NCBI RefSeq assembly: GCF_042610375.1
Contig: NZ_JBGJZL010000007.1
Span: forward strand, 186,001-250,000
DNA length: 64,000 bases
Direction: 5' to 3'
DNA from: CTSoil-075 sp042610375
Lineage (GTDB): Bacteria > Bacillota > Negativicutes > DSM-13327
The notes below the pieces were generated by a model that was not told the DNA's origin, did no database searches, and saw only the letters and a program-made list of their open reading frames with translations. The position numbers were made by a program, and so were the translations under genes. Positions 53,765-62,766 of this stretch are shown piece after piece; position 1 is the first letter of the stretch; every line of letters starts with the position of its first letter.

Positions 53765-54304
53765 ATGCTTAATGATGTAGAAAGTGTTTTACTAAGTGCC
53801 GAAGAGTTGGCGAAACGTATTGAAGAAATTGGGGCTGAGATTACCGAGGATTATGCTGGGAAAGAAATTTTAATGATTGGGGTTTTACGCGGAGCTGTTT
53901 TATTTATGGCTGATTTAGCTAGAGCCATTAAAGTGCCAGTAGCAATTGATTTTATGGCGGTTTCCAGTTATGGTTCAGGTACGAGTTCTAGTGGAGTGGT
54001 ACGTATCTTAAAAGATCTTGACGAAGATGTCGCAGGTAAGCATGTTTTAGTTGTTGAAGATATTATTGATTCTGGTTTGACTCTTAATTACTTACTTGAT
54101 AATCTGAAGTCTCGCAAACCTGCGAGCATTAAATTATGTACATTACTCAATAAGCCTGAACGCCGTAAAGTCCAGGTGAATATTGATTATAATGGTTTTG
54201 ATGTTCCTGATTATTTTGTAGTTGGTTATGGTCTTGATTATGCTGAAAAATATCGTAATTTACCGTTCATTGGTATTTTGAAACCGCAGGTTTATCAAGG
54301 GTGA
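53765..54304 (+). CDS. hpt: Hypoxanthine-guanine phosphoribosyltransferase
   Basis: A 179-residue purine-salvage enzyme: PRPP loop VLVVEDIIDSGLTLNYLL, flexible loop SSYGSGTSSSG, and DYFVVGYGLDYAEKYRNLP. RBS AGGGGG 8 bases before ATG. Normal length. Confidence 0.97.
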   Translation: MLNDVESVLLSAEELAKRIEEIGAEITEDYAGKEILMIGVLRGAVLFMADLARAIKVPVAIDFMAVSSYGSGTSSSGVVRILKDLDEDVAGKHVLVVEDIIDSGLTLNYLLDNLKSRKPASIKLCTLLNKPERRKVQVNIDYNGFDVPDYFVVGYGLDYAEKYRNLPFIGILKPQVYQG

Positions 54305-54323
54305 TTTTCGTGGTTAAGTTTTA

Positions 54324-54352
54324 TTGTTAATTTATAGGTTTGATGATATAAT
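54324..54352 (+). promoter_or_regulatory. ftsH promoter
   Basis: TTGTTA, 17 bases, TATAAT, leaving a leader of about 100 nt before the TTG start. Confidence 0.5.
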
Positions 54353-54456
54353 ATTTTTCTATGGAGACTAATGGTTATTATTCTGCCCATATTAGAAAAT
54401 TAACTTTTTTTGATGGGAATTATAGCTGTTTGATCTTCAGTGAGAGGAGGGTTACT

Positions 54457-56352
54457 TTGAATAAATTTTTTCGAAATGTAAGTTTTTATTTGTTGATTAT
54501 CATTATTGCGATATCAATAATTGACTATTATTCCTCGCGCACGACGAATAAGCAAGAAATAAGCTATACTCAGTTTTTACATCAAATTGAGGAGCAAAAA
54601 GTTCAAGGAGTAACTGTAGTCGATAATAGTATTCGTGGTAAGTTGATCGATGGTACAGAGTTTACTACAATTACACCCAATGATCCTACGCTTATTAATA
54701 CGCTCAGGGAAAAAAATGTAGATATCAAGGCTGAGCAACCACCGCAACCACCATGGTGGACAACGATTTTCTCTTCGATTTTACCTATGTTACTCTTAAT
54801 CGGAGTATGGTTTTTTATTATGCAACAGACTCAAGGCGGCGGTAATAAAGTGATGTCTTTTGGTAAAAGCCGTGCCAAATTACATACTGATGATAAAATT
54901 AAAGTCACCTTTGCCGATATGGCAGGGGCTGAAGAGTCCAAACAGGAATTAGAAGAAGTTGTAGAATTTCTTAAAAGTCCTAAGAAATTTAATGATGTGG
55001 GAGCGCGTATTCCCAAAGGCGTTTTATTGTTTGGCCCTCCGGGCACAGGTAAAACTCTTTTGGCTCGAGCTGTAGCTGGTGAATCGGGAGTACCGTTTTT
55101 TAGTATCAGTGGTTCTGATTTTGTAGAAATGTTTGTCGGTGTTGGAGCTTCAAGAGTGCGAGACTTATTTGAACAAGCCAAAAAAAGTGCTCCTTGTATT
55201 GTGTTTATTGATGAAATTGATGCGGTAGGACGTCAGCGGGGGGCAGGTCTCGGTGGTGGTCATGATGAACGTGAGCAAACATTAAATCAATTGCTTGTAG
55301 AAATGGATGGTTTTGGCGTTAATGAAGGGATTATTATTATTGCCGCGACAAATCGTCCTGATATTCTTGATCCAGCATTGCTCCGTCCAGGTCGTTTCGA
55401 TCGGCAGATTGTTGTTGACAAACCTGATGTTAAAGGACGTTTGGAAATTCTAAAAGTTCATACAAAAGGTAAACCTGTTGCCAAAGATGTTAGTCTTGAG
55501 GTGTTAGCACGTCGTACACCGGGATTCACAGGAGCTGATTTGAGTAATTTAGTCAATGAAGCGGCACTGCTCACAGCAAGAAGGAATAAAAAACGTATCG
55601 ATATGCCAGAAATGGAAGAATCGGTTGAACGTGTTGTTGCAGGGCCAGAACGCAAAAGTAAGGTTATTAGTGATAATGAGAAAAAACTCACTGCTTATCA
55701 TGAAGCTGGTCATGCTTTGGTTGGAATGCTTCTTGATAACACTGATCCAGTTCATAAAGTGTCCATTATTCCTCGAGGACGCGCTGGTGGTTATACCTTA
55801 ATGCTGCCGAAAGAGGATCGTTATTATGCGACACGCACAGAATTACTGGAACAATTAAGGGTGCTTCTCGGCGGTCGTGTGGCTGAAGCTGTAGTTCTGA
55901 AAGAAATCAGTACAGGTGCTCAGAATGATTTGGAGCGTGTGACTGGGCTTGCGCGCAAGATGATTACTGAATATGGTATGAGTGAGAATTTAGGACCAGT
56001 TACTTTTGGTCATCGTCAAGAACAACAAGTGTTTTTAGGTAGAGATATTTCTCGTGATCGCAATTACGGTGAAGAAGTAGCATCGGCCATCGATAAAGAG
56101 GTACGTCGATTAGTTGATGGTGCTTATGTAAAAACCGAAGAGATGCTTGTTGAAAATATTGATAAGCTTCATTTGATTGCTGCAGCTTTGATTGAACGAG
56201 AGACTCTCGAAGGTGGAGAACTCGAAGAATTATTGGCTCATGGTAAAATTTTAGATAAAACCAAGGATGGAGATATTATTTTGACTAAAAGTGAGGCTCC
56301 TAGTGAAGGAGATCAATCTGGACCCAAAATAGTATACAGTTCACATTCTTAA
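54457..56352 (+). CDS. ftsH: ATP-dependent zinc metalloprotease FtsH
   Basis: A 631-residue membrane AAA+ protease. Two N-terminal helices (FYLLIIIIAISII and ILPMLLLIGVWFFIM) flank the outer domain. The AAA module has GPPGTGKT, FIDEIDAVGRQR and the SRH RPGRFDRQI. The zinc site is HEAGH. TTG 54457 is chosen: GAGGAGGG lies 6 bases before it, and the product begins NKFFRNVSFYLLI like other FtsH proteins, while the longer frame from 54361 adds unrelated residues. Confidence 0.96.
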   Translation: MNKFFRNVSFYLLIIIIAISIIDYYSSRTTNKQEISYTQFLHQIEEQKVQGVTVVDNSIRGKLIDGTEFTTITPNDPTLINTLREKNVDIKAEQPPQPPWWTTIFSSILPMLLLIGVWFFIMQQTQGGGNKVMSFGKSRAKLHTDDKIKVTFADMAGAEESKQELEEVVEFLKSPKKFNDVGARIPKGVLLFGPPGTGKTLLARAVAGESGVPFFSISGSDFVEMFVGVGASRVRDLFEQAKKSAPCIVFIDEIDAVGRQRGAGLGGGHDEREQTLNQLLVEMDGFGVNEGIIIIAATNRPDILDPALLRPGRFDRQIVVDKPDVKGRLEILKVHTKGKPVAKDVSLEVLARRTPGFTGADLSNLVNEAALLTARRNKKRIDMPEMEESVERVVAGPERKSKVISDNEKKLTAYHEAGHALVGMLLDNTDPVHKVSIIPRGRAGGYTLMLPKEDRYYATRTELLEQLRVLLGGRVAEAVVLKEISTGAQNDLERVTGLARKMITEYGMSENLGPVTFGHRQEQQVFLGRDISRDRNYGEEVASAIDKEVRRLVDGAYVKTEEMLVENIDKLHLIAAALIERETLEGGELEELLAHGKILDKTKDGDIILTKSEAPSEGDQSGPKIVYSSHS

Positions 56353-56357
56353 TATTG

Positions 56358-56384
56358 AAAGGGCAGGTATAACCTGCTCTTTTA
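56358..56384 (+). terminator. ftsH terminator
   Basis: AAAGGGCAGGT-ATA-ACCTGCTCTTTT, one wobble pair. Confidence 0.85.
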
Positions 56385-56399
56385 TATTTTTTACAAGTC

Positions 56400-56428
56400 T
56401 TGGTTGAATTTAGCTTATCATATATAAT
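56400..56428 (+). promoter_or_regulatory. Asparaginase gene promoter
   Basis: TTGGTT, 17 bases, TATAAT, about 20 bases from the RBS GGAGGTG. Confidence 0.5.
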
Positions 56429-56456
56429 ATAGATATAAATTGGAGGTGCACGTTGG

Positions 56457-57452
56457 ATGAGTGAAGTATTATTACACTATACTAGAGGTGGCAAGGTGGA
56501 AAGCCAGCATCGTGCTGATATTGCAGTAGTTGATGCAAAAGGGAAAAATATTTGGGAGTTTGGCGATGGGAGCCGATCGATGTTTTGGCGATCAGCGGCT
56601 AAACCATTTCAAGTACTACCACTTATTGAACGAGGTGGTATCGAACTTTTTGGTTTATCAAATGAAGAAGTTGCCTTTATGGTATCTTCCCATAGTGGTG
56701 AAGCGCAACATGTTGAATTGGCACATCGTATTTTAGGAAAAGTGGACTTAACAATTGATGCTTTAGCATGTGGTGCTGCGAAGCCAATGAACAGCAAAGT
56801 CGCTAAAGAGCTAACGATACAAAAACAACCATATCAAGTAGTGCACAATGCTTGTTCAGGTAAGCATAGTGGTATGTTGGCATTGGCTCAAATGCTGAAA
56901 GTTGCCATTGAGGGATATACGGAACTTGAACATCCTGTCCAACAACTGATGTATCAAGCTGTTGCTGACAGTGCTAATTTACCGAAAAATGACATTGATA
57001 CAGGGATCGATGGTTGTGGTGTACCGGTGTTTTACTTGCCTATCTACAATATGGCTTGGGCTTATGCTCGCTTAGTCAAACCCGAGGAAGGGAATTGGGG
57101 TGCGCGAGAGAATTATGTTCGTGTGATCCGCGACTCTATGCTTGCCTATCCTCAGGTTGTTGCAGGCAGTAAACGATTTGATACTGTGCTTATGGAGATC
57201 ACTAAAGGACGTATTTTAGCTAAAATCGGAACAGAAGCAATTTATTGTTTAGGTTCTGTGCCAGATGGTATTGGTATAACTTTCAAAATAGATGATGGTA
57301 GTTATCGAGCTGTTGCTCCTGCTGGTATTGCCATATTAAAAAAACTTGACTTAATATCTACAAGTGAACATCAAGCCCTCCTAGAACAATTCTCACATAC
57401 CTTAAAAAATCATCGTGGTGATGTGATTGGCACTGTAGAATCGACGATATGA
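56457..57452 (+). CDS. Asparaginase II family (Rhizobium etli type)
   Basis: A 331-residue enzyme of the Asparaginase_II family, which has no similarity to the E. coli AnsA/AnsB enzymes and hydrolyses asparagine to aspartate and ammonia. Marks: FWRSAAKPFQVLPLIERGG, SSHSGE, the SGKH motif in NACSGKHSGMLALAQ, and GIDGCGVPVFYLPI with its conserved Cys. RBS GGAGGTG 9 bases before ATG. It is followed at once by the GACTTGGC hairpin and repeat copy B. Confidence 0.88.
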   Translation: MSEVLLHYTRGGKVESQHRADIAVVDAKGKNIWEFGDGSRSMFWRSAAKPFQVLPLIERGGIELFGLSNEEVAFMVSSHSGEAQHVELAHRILGKVDLTIDALACGAAKPMNSKVAKELTIQKQPYQVVHNACSGKHSGMLALAQMLKVAIEGYTELEHPVQQLMYQAVADSANLPKNDIDTGIDGCGVPVFYLPIYNMAWAYARLVKPEEGNWGARENYVRVIRDSMLAYPQVVAGSKRFDTVLMEITKGRILAKIGTEAIYCLGSVPDGIGITFKIDDGSYRAVAPAGIAILKKLDLISTSEHQALLEQFSHTLKNHRGDVIGTVESTI

Positions 57453-57454
57453 CA

Positions 57455-57488
57455 AAGAAAAGACTTGGCAATAGCCAAGTCTTTTCTT
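57455..57488 (+). terminator. Perfect GACTTGGC terminator before copy B
   Basis: A 15-base perfect inverted repeat AAGAAAAGACTTGGC-AATA-GCCAAGTCTTTTCTT, abutting repeat copy B. The A tract on the left makes it symmetric. Confidence 0.9.
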
Positions 57489-57589
57489 GCGGAATCAGCA
57501 AGTATAACACTTTCTTGATTCCAAGTAAGAACGACTAAGGCTTCTGCCTGCGTCTGCGGACTTGGCACAAACCAAGTCTTTTCTTATAT
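57489..57589 (+). ncRNA. Dispersed structured element, copy B
   Basis: A 101-nt element that aligns without gaps to copy A (28804-28904) with four substitutions. One (GCAAGT for GAAAGT) and one (AAACC for AAGCC) weaken stems. The last bases overlap the stop codon of the MocR gene on the other strand, so its terminator may serve as the convergent end of both units. Confidence 0.65.
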
Positions 57590-59107
57590 CATTGGTCGTG
57601 TAGCGAAATTACTTTTGATTGGGCCAGGATGTTGTTGATCAAAAGAAGAGAGTGTCTTAGCAAGACGTTTAATGCCTTCTTCAAGTTTATCCTCTGAGTG
57701 GGTTGCAAAACACAGCCGTAGCTCTTTTAAATTTGATTGATCTGTGTAAAATGCTTCTCCTGGGACAAAAGAGACTCCGTTTTTTGTTGCCTCATGAAGT
57801 AGGACAGGAGATGTGACTTCTGTTTGGAGTTTGCACCACAAATAAAATCCTCCACTTGGTAAAGAGAAATCCAGGTTTGCTCCACAATGACGCCTGATGC
57901 TATTTGCCATAGCATCGCGGCGTTTTTTGTATTCTTTGCGCACATTGACAAGATGAGTTTGTAGAGCTTCTTCTTGCAAGAATAAGTGTAAGAGCCATTG
58001 GGATAGATTACTGGAATGTAAGTCTACATATTGTTTTTCGAGAGCGATTCGATTGATGACTGGGGTTGCTGCTACCATCCAACCAATACGCAGTCCTGGG
58101 AAGAGCGTTTTAGAGAAAGTTCCTAGATAAATTACGCCATCGTGGTTATCAAGTGCTTTGAGGGAGGGGGGAGGAGGTTCGTTATAATAGAGCTCACTAT
58201 AGGGATCGTCCTCTACAATGATTAATTGATGGCGAGCGGCGAGGCGAAGTAATTCTTGACGTTCGCTAAGGGGGAGAACTCGTCCGTTAGGGTTTTGAAA
58301 AGTGGGAACGATGTAAAATAATTTTGGACGGTAGCGGATGAGGTAATCTTCTAAAAGGGAGAAAGGGAAAGATGAATTAGCAGGTAGGGTAAGGATGCGT
58401 ACTCCAGCATTGTGAAAGACTTGGACGGCGCCGATGTAAGTAGGAGATTGCACTACGACGCAGTCACCTGGTTGTAGAAATATTTTGCTGAGGAGATAAA
58501 GTCCCTGTTGTGATCCTGAAAGGATTGATACGTTGTCAGGCGTTGTTGGCATAGTCGTTTTATTACAATGCAAGGCTGCTATTGTTTGTCGTAGTGGAGC
58601 GTAACCTTCAGTGGAGATATGCCCTAAATCATTAAGATCAATGCTACTACTATTTTTCTGAAACAGATTGGAAAAAACATCAAAAGGGTAAAACTTTGGA
58701 TCGGGCATACCGGCGGCTAGTGAGATATTGTATTCAGAAGTAGGAGTAGATACCAATTCTCGTAAGATTGACGATACAGGACTTTGGGGATAAGGAGAGA
58801 ATAGTTGGTGCCATGGCATGGGTAATGATGTGTTTAGCGCATTAGGGGAGTGATCAGCTACATAGGTGCCGCTACCAACTTTAGTTTGGATTAGTCCTTG
58901 CTGTTCTAATTGGCGATAGGTATTAATCGCTGTTGTACGACTGACAGAAAACAGGGATGCTAATTCTCTTTCTGGAGGTAGTTTAGTACCGGGAGGTAAA
59001 CTATGATTCATGATTTTCGCCGTAATCAATTCTTGTATTTGTAGATAAAGTGATTTGGATGATTTATGATCCAATTGGCTTTGTAAAAAATGTTTGGATA
59101 TATCCAT
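57584..59107 (-). CDS. MocR/PdxR-type regulator (GntR HTH + aminotransferase)
   Basis: A 507-residue fusion: an N-terminal GntR winged helix (SLYLQIQELITAKIMNHSLP, ERELASLFSVSRTTAINTYR), a linker, then a fold-type I PLP aminotransferase domain (lysine expected in GTFSKTLFPGLRIGWM; DDPYSELYYN holds the PLP aspartate). Such proteins use PLP or an amino-acid aldimine as effector. It is divergent from azlCD, with a perfect 11-base inverted repeat between them, so it probably controls that operon. ATG 59107 follows AAGGAG by 12 bases; TTG 59134 would be an alternative. Confidence 0.9.
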   Translation of the reverse strand: MDISKHFLQSQLDHKSSKSLYLQIQELITAKIMNHSLPPGTKLPPERELASLFSVSRTTAINTYRQLEQQGLIQTKVGSGTYVADHSPNALNTSLPMPWHQLFSPYPQSPVSSILRELVSTPTSEYNISLAAGMPDPKFYPFDVFSNLFQKNSSSIDLNDLGHISTEGYAPLRQTIAALHCNKTTMPTTPDNVSILSGSQQGLYLLSKIFLQPGDCVVVQSPTYIGAVQVFHNAGVRILTLPANSSFPFSLLEDYLIRYRPKLFYIVPTFQNPNGRVLPLSERQELLRLAARHQLIIVEDDPYSELYYNEPPPPSLKALDNHDGVIYLGTFSKTLFPGLRIGWMVAATPVINRIALEKQYVDLHSSNLSQWLLHLFLQEEALQTHLVNVRKEYKKRRDAMANSIRRHCGANLDFSLPSGGFYLWCKLQTEVTSPVLLHEATKNGVSFVPGEAFYTDQSNLKELRLCFATHSEDKLEEGIKRLAKTLSSFDQQHPGPIKSNFATRPMI

Positions 59108-59125
59108 TTTTAATAAAATCTCCTT

Positions 59126-59164
59126 AATATCCAATTTTGATATATAAATAAGTAATTGGATATT
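59126..59164. promoter_or_regulatory. Candidate MocR operator
   Basis: AATATCCAATT and AATTGGATATT, perfect 11-base inverted arms 17 bases apart. A third copy of the half-site occurs as the palindrome TGGATATATCCA at the MocR start codon (59096-59107). The right arm touches the -35 of the azlC promoter. Confidence 0.65.
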
Positions 59165-59191
59165 TACAATGTTTTTCCTGCTTGATAAAAT
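59163..59191 (+). promoter_or_regulatory. azlCD promoter
   Basis: TTTACA, 17 bases, TAAAAT; the operator arm ends at its -35. Confidence 0.5.
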
Positions 59192-59225
59192 AATAAAAAT
59201 ATCAAAGAAGGGAGAGGCGTGAAAA

Positions 59226-59951
59226 ATGGAAGAAATACAAAAGGATTTTTATTGTAACCCTGGGAAGTCGGAATTTTGGATAGGGGTACGTGATAGTCTC
59301 CCTCTTATAATTGGAGTGATACCATTTGGTATTACTTGTGGAATCATGGCCCTTGCCGCTGGACTTACGAGTGGAGAAACTCTTCTTATGTCGATGTTCG
59401 TATTTGCCGGAGCAGCTCAGTTTATTGCCATTACGATGCTAGGTGCTGGAGTGAGTGGGTGGGGACTTATTGTATTTACAACTTTGTTAATCAATTTGAG
59501 GCATCTTTTAATGGGGGCTTCTTTGGCGCCATATATGATTCGGTTGCCAATTTTTCTGCAAGCCTTGTTAAGTTTTGGGCTAGTTGATGAAACATATGCA
59601 ATTGTAATTGATCGAATTCAAAAAAAAGGTTATAACGTGAATTATCAGATGGGTGCTAATGTAGCATTTTATAGTTTTTGGATAGTATCAACGGCAATGG
59701 GGGTAGTGCTAAGTGATTATATTTCTGATCCTTTAGCTTGGGGATTGGATTTTGCCATGCCTGCTATTTTTTTAGCTATGTTAATACCTCGTCTGGTTAA
59801 CTCTACTGCTTTAGTCGTATGTGGGGTAGCGGCTGTAGTCTCTGTTATCTGTGCTCTATATTTACCAGGTAAATGGTATATTATTGTTACTTGTCTAGCA
59901 GCGATTCTTGTAGGCGGTATAATGGAAGAGAGGTCAACCTATGCGCAGTGA
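59226..59951 (+). CDS. azlC: AzlC-family branched-chain amino acid exporter, large subunit
   Basis: A 241-residue membrane protein of about seven helices. GVIPFGITCGIMALAAGLT, FAGAAQFIAITMLGAG and INLRHLLMGASLAPY are family marks. Together with the small AzlD partner it exports branched-chain amino acids or analogues. RBS GGGAGAGG. It overlaps azlD by 11 bases. Confidence 0.92.
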   Translation: MEEIQKDFYCNPGKSEFWIGVRDSLPLIIGVIPFGITCGIMALAAGLTSGETLLMSMFVFAGAAQFIAITMLGAGVSGWGLIVFTTLLINLRHLLMGASLAPYMIRLPIFLQALLSFGLVDETYAIVIDRIQKKGYNVNYQMGANVAFYSFWIVSTAMGVVLSDYISDPLAWGLDFAMPAIFLAMLIPRLVNSTALVVCGVAAVVSVICALYLPGKWYIIVTCLAAILVGGIMEERSTYAQ

Positions 59952-60264
59952 AATATTTTTTATTATTATAGGTATGGCAGTTGTTACTTTTTTTACTCGG
60001 TTTGCTTCAGCAATTTTGTTTAGGCAAACAGGAGTACCAGTTTGGTTTGAACGCTGGATGAAACATGTTCCGACAGGAATTTTGACAGCATTGATTATTC
60101 CAACATTACTCTTGCCCAAGGGTTATCTAGATGTGTCTACACAAAATCATTATTTGTTGGCGGGCGTGGTAGCGATTTTGGTTGCTTATCGATATAGAAG
60201 TGTTTTAGTGACCATGGGGGTTGGTTTAATGGTCATGTTGTCTATGCGGTGGTTTGGAGTATAG
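59941..60264 (+). CDS. azlD: AzlD-family exporter small subunit
   Basis: A 107-residue protein with three to four helices (IGMAVVTFFTRFASAILF, HVPTGILTALIIPTLLLP). The start lies inside the end of azlC with GAGAGG as RBS, typical of translationally coupled azlCD pairs. Confidence 0.9.
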   Translation: MRSEIFFIIIGMAVVTFFTRFASAILFRQTGVPVWFERWMKHVPTGILTALIIPTLLLPKGYLDVSTQNHYLLAGVVAILVAYRYRSVLVTMGVGLMVMLSMRWFGV

Positions 60265-60379
60265 GAAAAAGACGAAAAGAAATAATAGGAATGGCAGGAA
60301 TTTTTTTCATAATCAGCAAATTTAGTATTTACTATCTATTTTATTTCGAAGAAATCAAATCATGAGGGGGAATTTTATT

Positions 60380-61567
60380 ATGTTTGCCAAACGGATGGAA
60401 TCTCTTAAAGTATCTGCAATACGTGAAATATTAAAAATAACAGTGAATCCAGAAATTATTTCCTTTGCTGGAGGATTGCCAGCTCCTGAATTATTTCCTA
60501 TTGAAGAAATGAAACGTGTCGCTATGGCGGTGCTGAATGACTCAGGATCTGAGGCGTTGCAGTATTCCATGACGGAAGGTTTTTTGCCTCTTAGAAAACA
60601 AATTGCTGATCGAATGAAAGATAAACTTAATATCGATCTTACGTATGAAAATATACAAATCATCAGCGGCTCCCAACAAGGGCTTGATTTATCTGGGAAG
60701 TTGTTTATTGATGAAGGTGATGTCATTCTATGCGAAAGTCCAACTTATCTAGCAGCGATCAGTGCTTTTAAAGCATATGGGCCAAAATTTATCGAAGTAC
60801 CTACTGATGATGATGGTATGATTATCTCAGAATTGGAAAAAATCATAACGAAGACATCGAAAGTAAAGCTTATCTATGTCATTCCTGATTTTCAAAACCC
60901 CACAGGTCGAACCTGGTCTCTAAAGCGACGACAACAGTTTATGGAATTGATAAATCGCTATGAAATACCAGTAATTGAAGATAATCCTTATGGTGAATTG
61001 AGATTTGAAGGAGAACGGTTGCCAGCATTAAAGAGTCTTGACTCGAAAGGGTTGGTTATCTTTTTTAGCACTTTTTCCAAGATTTTTTGTCCTGGCTTGA
61101 GAGTAGGGTGGATTGCGGCCGATAAAAAGTTTTTAGAAAAGTACACGTTAATTAAGCAAGGTACTGATCTGCATACTTCCTCTATCAGTCAGCAAGAGAT
61201 TTCTAAGTTTATTGAGCTATATGATTTGGATGCGAATATCGAAAAAATAAAAAGTGTATATAAGCAGCGAAGAGATATTATGATTGAGACCATGAAAAAG
61301 GAATTTCCCCCGGAAGTTAACTATACGTATCCTCAAGGCGGTTTATTTCTATGGGTGGAACTACCTTCTCATATTAAAGCTGAGGCCTTGTTGTTGACTT
61401 GTTTAGAACATAAGGTTGCTTTTGTACCAGGAGATTCATTTTTTCCTAACGGCGGTGTGGAAAATACACTGCGATTAAATTATTCTAATATGCCAGAAGA
61501 AAGAATTGTTGAAGGGATCAAACGCTTAGCAAAAGTTATTAAAGAATATAATAGAATTAAAGCATAA
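60380..61567 (+). CDS. PLP aminotransferase (LysN/ARO8-like)
   Basis: A 395-residue class I/II aminotransferase without a DNA-binding domain. ISFAGGLPAPELFPIEEM, QYSMTEGFLPLRKQIAD, ISGSQQGLDL, DNPYGELRFEGE and the PLP lysine in FFSTFSKIFCPGLRVGW group it with 2-aminoadipate/aromatic/branched-chain transaminases. It follows azlCD after 115 bases and may transaminate the exported amino acids. ATG 60380 after GAGGGGG; the earlier ATG 60362 precedes the RBS. Confidence 0.88.
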   Translation: MFAKRMESLKVSAIREILKITVNPEIISFAGGLPAPELFPIEEMKRVAMAVLNDSGSEALQYSMTEGFLPLRKQIADRMKDKLNIDLTYENIQIISGSQQGLDLSGKLFIDEGDVILCESPTYLAAISAFKAYGPKFIEVPTDDDGMIISELEKIITKTSKVKLIYVIPDFQNPTGRTWSLKRRQQFMELINRYEIPVIEDNPYGELRFEGERLPALKSLDSKGLVIFFSTFSKIFCPGLRVGWIAADKKFLEKYTLIKQGTDLHTSSISQQEISKFIELYDLDANIEKIKSVYKQRRDIMIETMKKEFPPEVNYTYPQGGLFLWVELPSHIKAEALLLTCLEHKVAFVPGDSFFPNGGVENTLRLNYSNMPEERIVEGIKRLAKVIKEYNRIKA

Positions 61568-61580
61568 AATTTTTCAATAG

Positions 61581-61608
61581 AGACTTAGCGAAAGCTAGGT
61601 CTTTTCTT
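61581..61608 (+). terminator. Variant GACTTAGC terminator
   Basis: AGACTTAGC-GAAA-GCTAGGTCT then TTTCTT; a diverged member of the recurrent stem family. Confidence 0.75.
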
Positions 61609-61616
61609 AAGCTAGG

Positions 61617-61646
61617 TTGACAACAAGTCAACTGTACTATTATTAT
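61617..61646 (+). promoter_or_regulatory. birA promoter
   Basis: TTGACA, 18 bases, TATTAT. GTTGAC-AACAA-GTCAAC surrounds the -35. Confidence 0.55.
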
Positions 61647-61677
61647 GGAGTTAACAATGATCCTAGGGGGAATACTG

Positions 61678-62655
61678 ATGCGGACAAAAATTTTAGAAAT
61701 ATTACGAAAGTGTCCTGATGAATATTTATCTGGTGAGGAGATCAGTCGACAATTAGAAGTTTCACGGACTGCGATTTGGAAACATATGCAAACTCTTAAA
61801 CAAGCAGGCTATGAGATTGAAGCTCACCCACGTCGAGGTTATCGATTACAGAATCGGCCGGATCTTTTGTTGCCTTATGAAATTCGAGAAACTTTAAGTT
61901 CTAATATATTGGGTCAAAAAGAAATATTTTATTTTTCTGATGTCGAATCTACAAATACGGAAGCCAAGAAGCAAGCAAACCTAGGTTGTGCTGAAGGAAC
62001 GATTGTGCTGTCTGAAGCTCAGAATAAGGGGCGAGGACGACTATCGCGGGGATGGTTTTCTCCTTCAAGTAAAGGTATTTGGCTATCGATTGTATTGCGA
62101 CCACCTTTTAATCCTTATGATGCTCCTAAATGTACTCTGCTCGCTGCAGTTGCAGTAACAAAGGCAATTCGGAAAGTGACTCAAGTAGAATGCGGCATAA
62201 AGTGGCCTAATGATATTTTATATCAAGGGAAAAAACTGGTGGGTATTTTGACTGAAATGAGCGCAGAGATCGATGCTATTAATCACATCGTCATTGGTAT
62301 GGGGATTAATGTGAACATTGAGGAAGAAGAATTCCCGGAAGAATTGAAGGAGATTGCTACTTCTTTAGCTATGATAACTGGACGAGAAATTTCTAGACTA
62401 TCCTTATTAGACGCAGTACTTGTTGAATTAGAAGAAGCATACCACAAAGTAATTCAGCAAGGATTTACAGAAATGTTAGATGAATGGCGTCAACTCAGTG
62501 TTACTTTGGGCAAAAATGTAAATGTAATAGGTAGTGGCAGGGATTTTGGTGGATTAGCCGTTGATATTGATCAAGATGGTGCATTGTTGGTGCAAACTAC
62601 TGAATGTTTAGAACGAGTTTTGGCGGGGGATGTATCAATCCGACCACAAATATGA
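61678..62655 (+). CDS. birA: Biotin-protein ligase / biotin repressor
   Basis: A 325-residue bifunctional BirA. The N-terminal winged helix (SGEEISRQLEVSRTAIWKHM) can bind DNA; the ligase core has NKGRGRLSRGWFSPSSKGIW, the biotin-binding KWPNDILYQGKKLVGIL and a C-terminal SH3-like domain. It attaches biotin to carboxylase carrier proteins and probably represses biotin genes. ATG 61678 after AGGGGG; ATG 61645 would add unrelated residues. Confidence 0.95.
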   Translation: MRTKILEILRKCPDEYLSGEEISRQLEVSRTAIWKHMQTLKQAGYEIEAHPRRGYRLQNRPDLLLPYEIRETLSSNILGQKEIFYFSDVESTNTEAKKQANLGCAEGTIVLSEAQNKGRGRLSRGWFSPSSKGIWLSIVLRPPFNPYDAPKCTLLAAVAVTKAIRKVTQVECGIKWPNDILYQGKKLVGILTEMSAEIDAINHIVIGMGINVNIEEEEFPEELKEIATSLAMITGREISRLSLLDAVLVELEEAYHKVIQQGFTEMLDEWRQLSVTLGKNVNVIGSGRDFGGLAVDIDQDGALLVQTTECLERVLAGDVSIRPQI

Positions 62656-62677
62656 TTGAATATATCTTTTTCCTATG

Positions 62678-62706
62678 TTGACAGGAAGGCTAACAATTTA
62701 TATACT
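62678..62706 (+). promoter_or_regulatory. coaX promoter
   Basis: TTGACA, 17 bases, TATACT. Confidence 0.65.
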
Positions 62707-62766
62707 GTGAGGTATGGGTTTTTAAGGACTATTTTTACATAATAATGTAACTGGAGGCTAAATTTT

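Noticed and set aside
28804..57589. Repeat copies A and B as ends of a composite transposon
   Set aside because: They are direct repeats around 28.6 kb of mostly conserved core genes, with no transposase or target duplication seen.
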